Shown here piece by piece: positions 61,022 to 64,000 of a DNA stretch of 64,000 nucleotides. A program made the position numbers and the translations under genes. Within the stretch, counting starts at the first letter, position 1. Each line of letters starts with the position of its first letter. Under the pieces are notes generated by a model. That model worked only from the letters and a program-made list of their open reading frames with translations. It did not search any database and had not been told where the DNA came from. The stretch is from Balanoglossus misakiensis (Eukaryota; Hemichordata), in contig CM082586.2 in the NCBI GenBank assembly GCA_040954595.2, positions 1,488,001-1,552,000 on the forward strand, written 5' to 3'.

Positions 61022-63992
61022 GCCTGCCTGCCTGCCTGCCTACCTGCTCTCTGTCCACGGATAACACGCGGCGTTTACACAAGGATTCCACACCTGGAAT
61101 ACATATGAATTCAAAATCGTGACAAGCAGATAGCGGCAGAATACGGGCCAGAATTCGTTTTAGATTGACGACATGTAAATTCACATAATGCCTGTTCAGA
61201 TCGGAAGTCAACAACCGCTCCCACAATTAAATTGCGATGATATTTACCCAGAGCCCGTACGAGTAAGCGTTGCCCGAAGTATCACAGATTGGTCAGGAAT
61301 TCTTTGGTATTGTATCACGAGACAAGACCAGATGTTGTGTTCTGCTGATTTGCATAAATGCCCCCCGGAAAAGGACAGGGACAAATACACAGATTCAGGC
61401 TAGGTATCCCTTCCCTGATTGGAATACAGCGATCCAATGAACCCCGTGTTTTTAAACTTAATTTGTCGCATTCTAGGTGATTTTGGAAAACGGAGTCGCT
61501 GTGTATTGGGATAACTTCATGAGGGCGCACATCAAAGTGACCACGTCACATTTTAACCGCACTTGTGGATTGTGTGGTACTTTCAACAACAACCAACAGG
61601 ACGATTTCTACACCACAGCAGGTAAATTGTTTCACGTCATTCGGTGGCGCATTGGCCATTAAACATATAATTTATACATTTCACCAATTCTAGATTCACG
61701 AAACTTATCAGTAAGTCGTAACTGACTGAGATCAAATATGACTTCTCTTACAGGCGACATCGAAATTCTGCCCGAATCCTTCGCAAACAAGTACAAAGTG
61801 GACATGTTGTGCGATGACGTACCTCCTGAGGACACCTTGACCTTGCATCCATGTGACCTTTACTCCCAGAGAGAGCCCGTGGCCGAAGAGCATTGTGGTC
61901 GACTGAAAGCGGATCCCATATTTACAGGTACGGATTTTATACGTTCGATTCTCCACACACTGGCCTCATAGTTATGTTGTTAGAAAAGAATATACCCACG
62001 TACACATCATTTGGCAAATATAATAAAGTTTCGTAATTTACTTCAGCAGATGCCTACATCATTGTGCGATTTATGGAAATATACATTTTTATCCGGCAAT
62101 AATTTTCCTTTTCCGCAATGATGTGGTGTACAAAAAAATTACATGTAACTGTACAGCAACATGTTGGGTGAAGTGTCGGTATTGGTCAATTTGAGCCTTT
62201 CACAATGTCTTCTAATGACCATGTGTTGGCGCACTTTTAGGTAGATCTCAACTTTCCGTGGTATTGTGGCTGAATTTGCAAGGGAGAGGGGGGGGGCGTA
62301 GAGTTTGAACATAGGCTAATATCCATCACAATGGGACTTATCCTTACAGCGTGTCACTCTGTGGTCAACCCGGAACTTTACTACGAGAACTGTCGCCGAG
62401 ATGTGTGCGCATGTCAAGTCGGCGATTGCCACTGCCAAAGCCTGGCCGACTACGCCTACATTTGCGCCAATGGGGGCGCTGTGCTCAACTGGCGAGAATC
62501 AACTTCTGCTTGTGGTAAGTTCAATTCCAAGCTTAAATTCAGTTCTTCAGTAAAGTTTGTATGTTGACCTAAACAATACAAGTACATGTAGTAAAATAAG
62601 TATTGCTGCTTCACTCTGTGATTTCACACAAAATGTTTAATTTTATCGACACAGAAAAATGATTATAAATAAGTAAATAAATATATAAAACTAAGTAAGC
62701 TTCCAGAAACCGGATCATTTGCTGCGTTTCGATTTTGTTTCGGTCCATATTGTCACAGTTACTAGAATGTGCGCATATATTTGAATCTGTACAGTTGCCA
62801 AGTCCTTGTACCTTTAACTAGAATTTTTTTCACCAATGGACTTTTGACAGTCCTAAAAAGTTAATTTTGAACCTTTATTTGTTATCATTATCAGTGTTTG
62901 TGTGATTTGCCATCGATTTAGTGCCTACTTCGGTCTTTTAAACCAACTCGTCAATCTAATTAATTTGACAAATGAAAAGTTTGGAATGGGAGCCACCAGT
63001 CACGATATTCCCCGGCCTCATAAATCAGGACCCTTTTATCGATTTCAGCCGTCACATGCCAATATGGCCTGGTGTACAACGAATGCGAATCGGTGTGCAA
63101 CACGTCTTGTCACTCGCCAGCACCCTGCGACAGCGAGTGCGTGCCCGGATGCACGTGCCCAGATGGCATGGTGAAGACTCGCCAAGGCAATTGCGTTGTC
63201 CCTGGCAACTGCCCGTGCGAGCACAATGGCGCGGAATACCAGCCCGGTGACATCATCAACAGGGGGTGTGGATATTGGTGAGTGCAGTGCACGAATTTGA
63301 TCCTTGACAAGATGTCTGCTTTTAAATACATACTTGATTAATAAGCCTAGAAAGGTGTACGTCTATATATATGCCTACGGAATTCAGTTGTAAGGATATG
63401 CTTATTTGTGACCGACTGTTAAAGCTACGCATTGTCATTGCAGCGAATGTGGCGGAGGGGAATGGGACTGCGTCGGCGTCGACTGTCCCGACAACGAGTG
63501 TCCGGTCAACCAGGTGTACACGAACTGCACTACCACGTGCCCGGTCACGTGTGCGAACATGCACCAGCACCAGGGCTGCAGTCCGGCCACTTGCGAGTCC
63601 GGCTGCCAGTGCAACAACCAGACAGTTTGGAACGGATATGAGTGTGTGCCCCCGAGCAACTGCCCGTGTCACCATGGAGGGCGCAGTTATCAACACGGAC
63701 AAACGATACAGGTTGACTGCAATAAATGGTAAGTTTCACAATTTATTTTCAAGAACAGGACCCGAAAAAAAAATCCTCCTGGGCTATGGTAGATATTGTG
63801 AGGTATATACCTGTCATGGACATGTCCGCGACTTCTGTGTGAAAGCAAACATGTTCAATAATGTACATGTATAAATAGAAAGATTGTTATAGAAATACAG
63901 ACCCTCTCCAATGCCAGCGTTTATTTTCTTGTTTGTTAACTACAGTCGGTGTGACGGAACTCAGTGGATTTGCGATACGCAAGAATGTCCAG
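53851..63992 (+). CDS. Large secreted VWF/mucin/SCO-spondin-type D-domain protein, 5' part (continues past window)
   Basis: Fifteen exons keep one frame: 53851-53954, 55803-55882, 56829-56924, 57080-57622, 57731-57885, 58991-59147, 59508-59739, 60383-60432, 60619-60941, 61477-61621, 61754-61927, 62350-62514, 63049-63277, 63444-63728 and 63946-63992. That gives 928 complete codons, ending in phase 1 at a donor. Exon 1 encodes a signal peptide (core GVFIFFTLFVIS). Residues 36-93 are acidic, then Pro/Thr-rich. D1 follows: VWD (HYRTFDGYVYPFDG to CGLCGRYNDNQDDD), C8, TIL and a short E piece. D2 repeats this (HYRTFDGRPYDFVGECVYSL, CGLCGTFNNNQQDD, C8, TIL, E). A further TIL'-E' without VWD then starts D'. 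D1-D2-D' is the N-terminal plan of VWF, gel-forming mucins, otogelin and SCO-spondin, so D3 should follow. Both VWD domains keep the CGLCG motif linked to multimer assembly. Exons 1-3 are the least certain part. The exact orthologue cannot be told from this portion. Confidence 0.88.
56128..56141. promoter_or_regulatory. X-box-like motif in intron 2 of the D-domain gene
   Basis: GTTACCACGGAAAC: the first half-site is perfect and the second (GGAAAC) has one mismatch to RGYAAC. Confidence 0.35.
60964..61040. repeat. (TGTC)n(TGCC)n microsatellite
   Basis: About 14 TGTC units followed by about 5 TGCC units, starting 23 bp after the donor at 60941-60942 in the intron that splits the second VWD domain. 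Confidence 0.95.
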
Positions 63993-64000
63993 GTAATTAT

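Noticed and set aside
1-64000. CRISPR arrays, bacterial operons, phage or insertion sequences
   Set aside because: None seen. The window is intron-containing animal DNA, and the tandem arrays present are simple repeats.

Overview
This is a eukaryotic nuclear window from an invertebrate animal. Genes are split by GT-AG introns of roughly 0.1-1.5 kb, exons are short and animal-type, AATAAA signals follow stop codons, and the proteins match animal families (sphingosine-1-phosphate lyase, RNF19, TTC38, GDAP1-like, VWF-type D domains). RNF19 is very close to the vertebrate protein as I remember it. AT-rich non-coding DNA, many ACATGTA-type words and simple repeats would fit an invertebrate deuterostome (hemichordate or amphioxus) or a lophotrochozoan. 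I cannot fix the species.

Layout, left to right. (1) 80-1476 (+): 3' exons of a sphingosine-1-phosphate lyase gene. It converges with (2) 12157-6295 (-): a complete RNF19-type RBR E3 ubiquitin ligase with a long 3' UTR. (3) 17961-15806 (-): a type II transmembrane trypsin-like serine protease. (4) 19500-19096 and 21424-21008 (-): two tandem paralogous genes for small secreted peptides (79 and 77 residues) whose mature part begins NFRP. I do not recognise the family, and a third copy of its promoter lies between them without a gene. (5) 23775-25788 (+): a GDAP1-like GST-fold protein, with a relic copy of one of its exons upstream. (6) 26254-40877: three complete TTC38 (tetratricopeptide repeat 38) paralogues in -, +, - orientation, each coding for exactly 463 residues. 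(7) 41402-46327 (+): a 17-exon fusion of pseudouridine-5'-phosphate glycosidase and a PfkB-type pseudouridine kinase. (8) 47646-50483 (+): a C2H2 zinc-finger protein with about 15 fingers, just after an (ACAGT)n array. (9) 53851 to the right edge (+): the 5' part of a large secreted protein with D1-D2-D' architecture (VWD-C8-TIL-E twice, then TIL'-E'), as in VWF, gel-forming mucins, otogelin and SCO-spondin.

I assembled exons by hand from splice sites, reading phase and homology. For the RNF19, protease, peptide, GDAP1-like, TTC38 and pseudouridine genes the summed exon lengths divide by three and end in a stop, which is a strong internal check. The genes do not form one pathway. The parts most worth following are the NFRP peptide family with its repeated promoter and RFX X-box-like motifs, and the TTC38 cluster.
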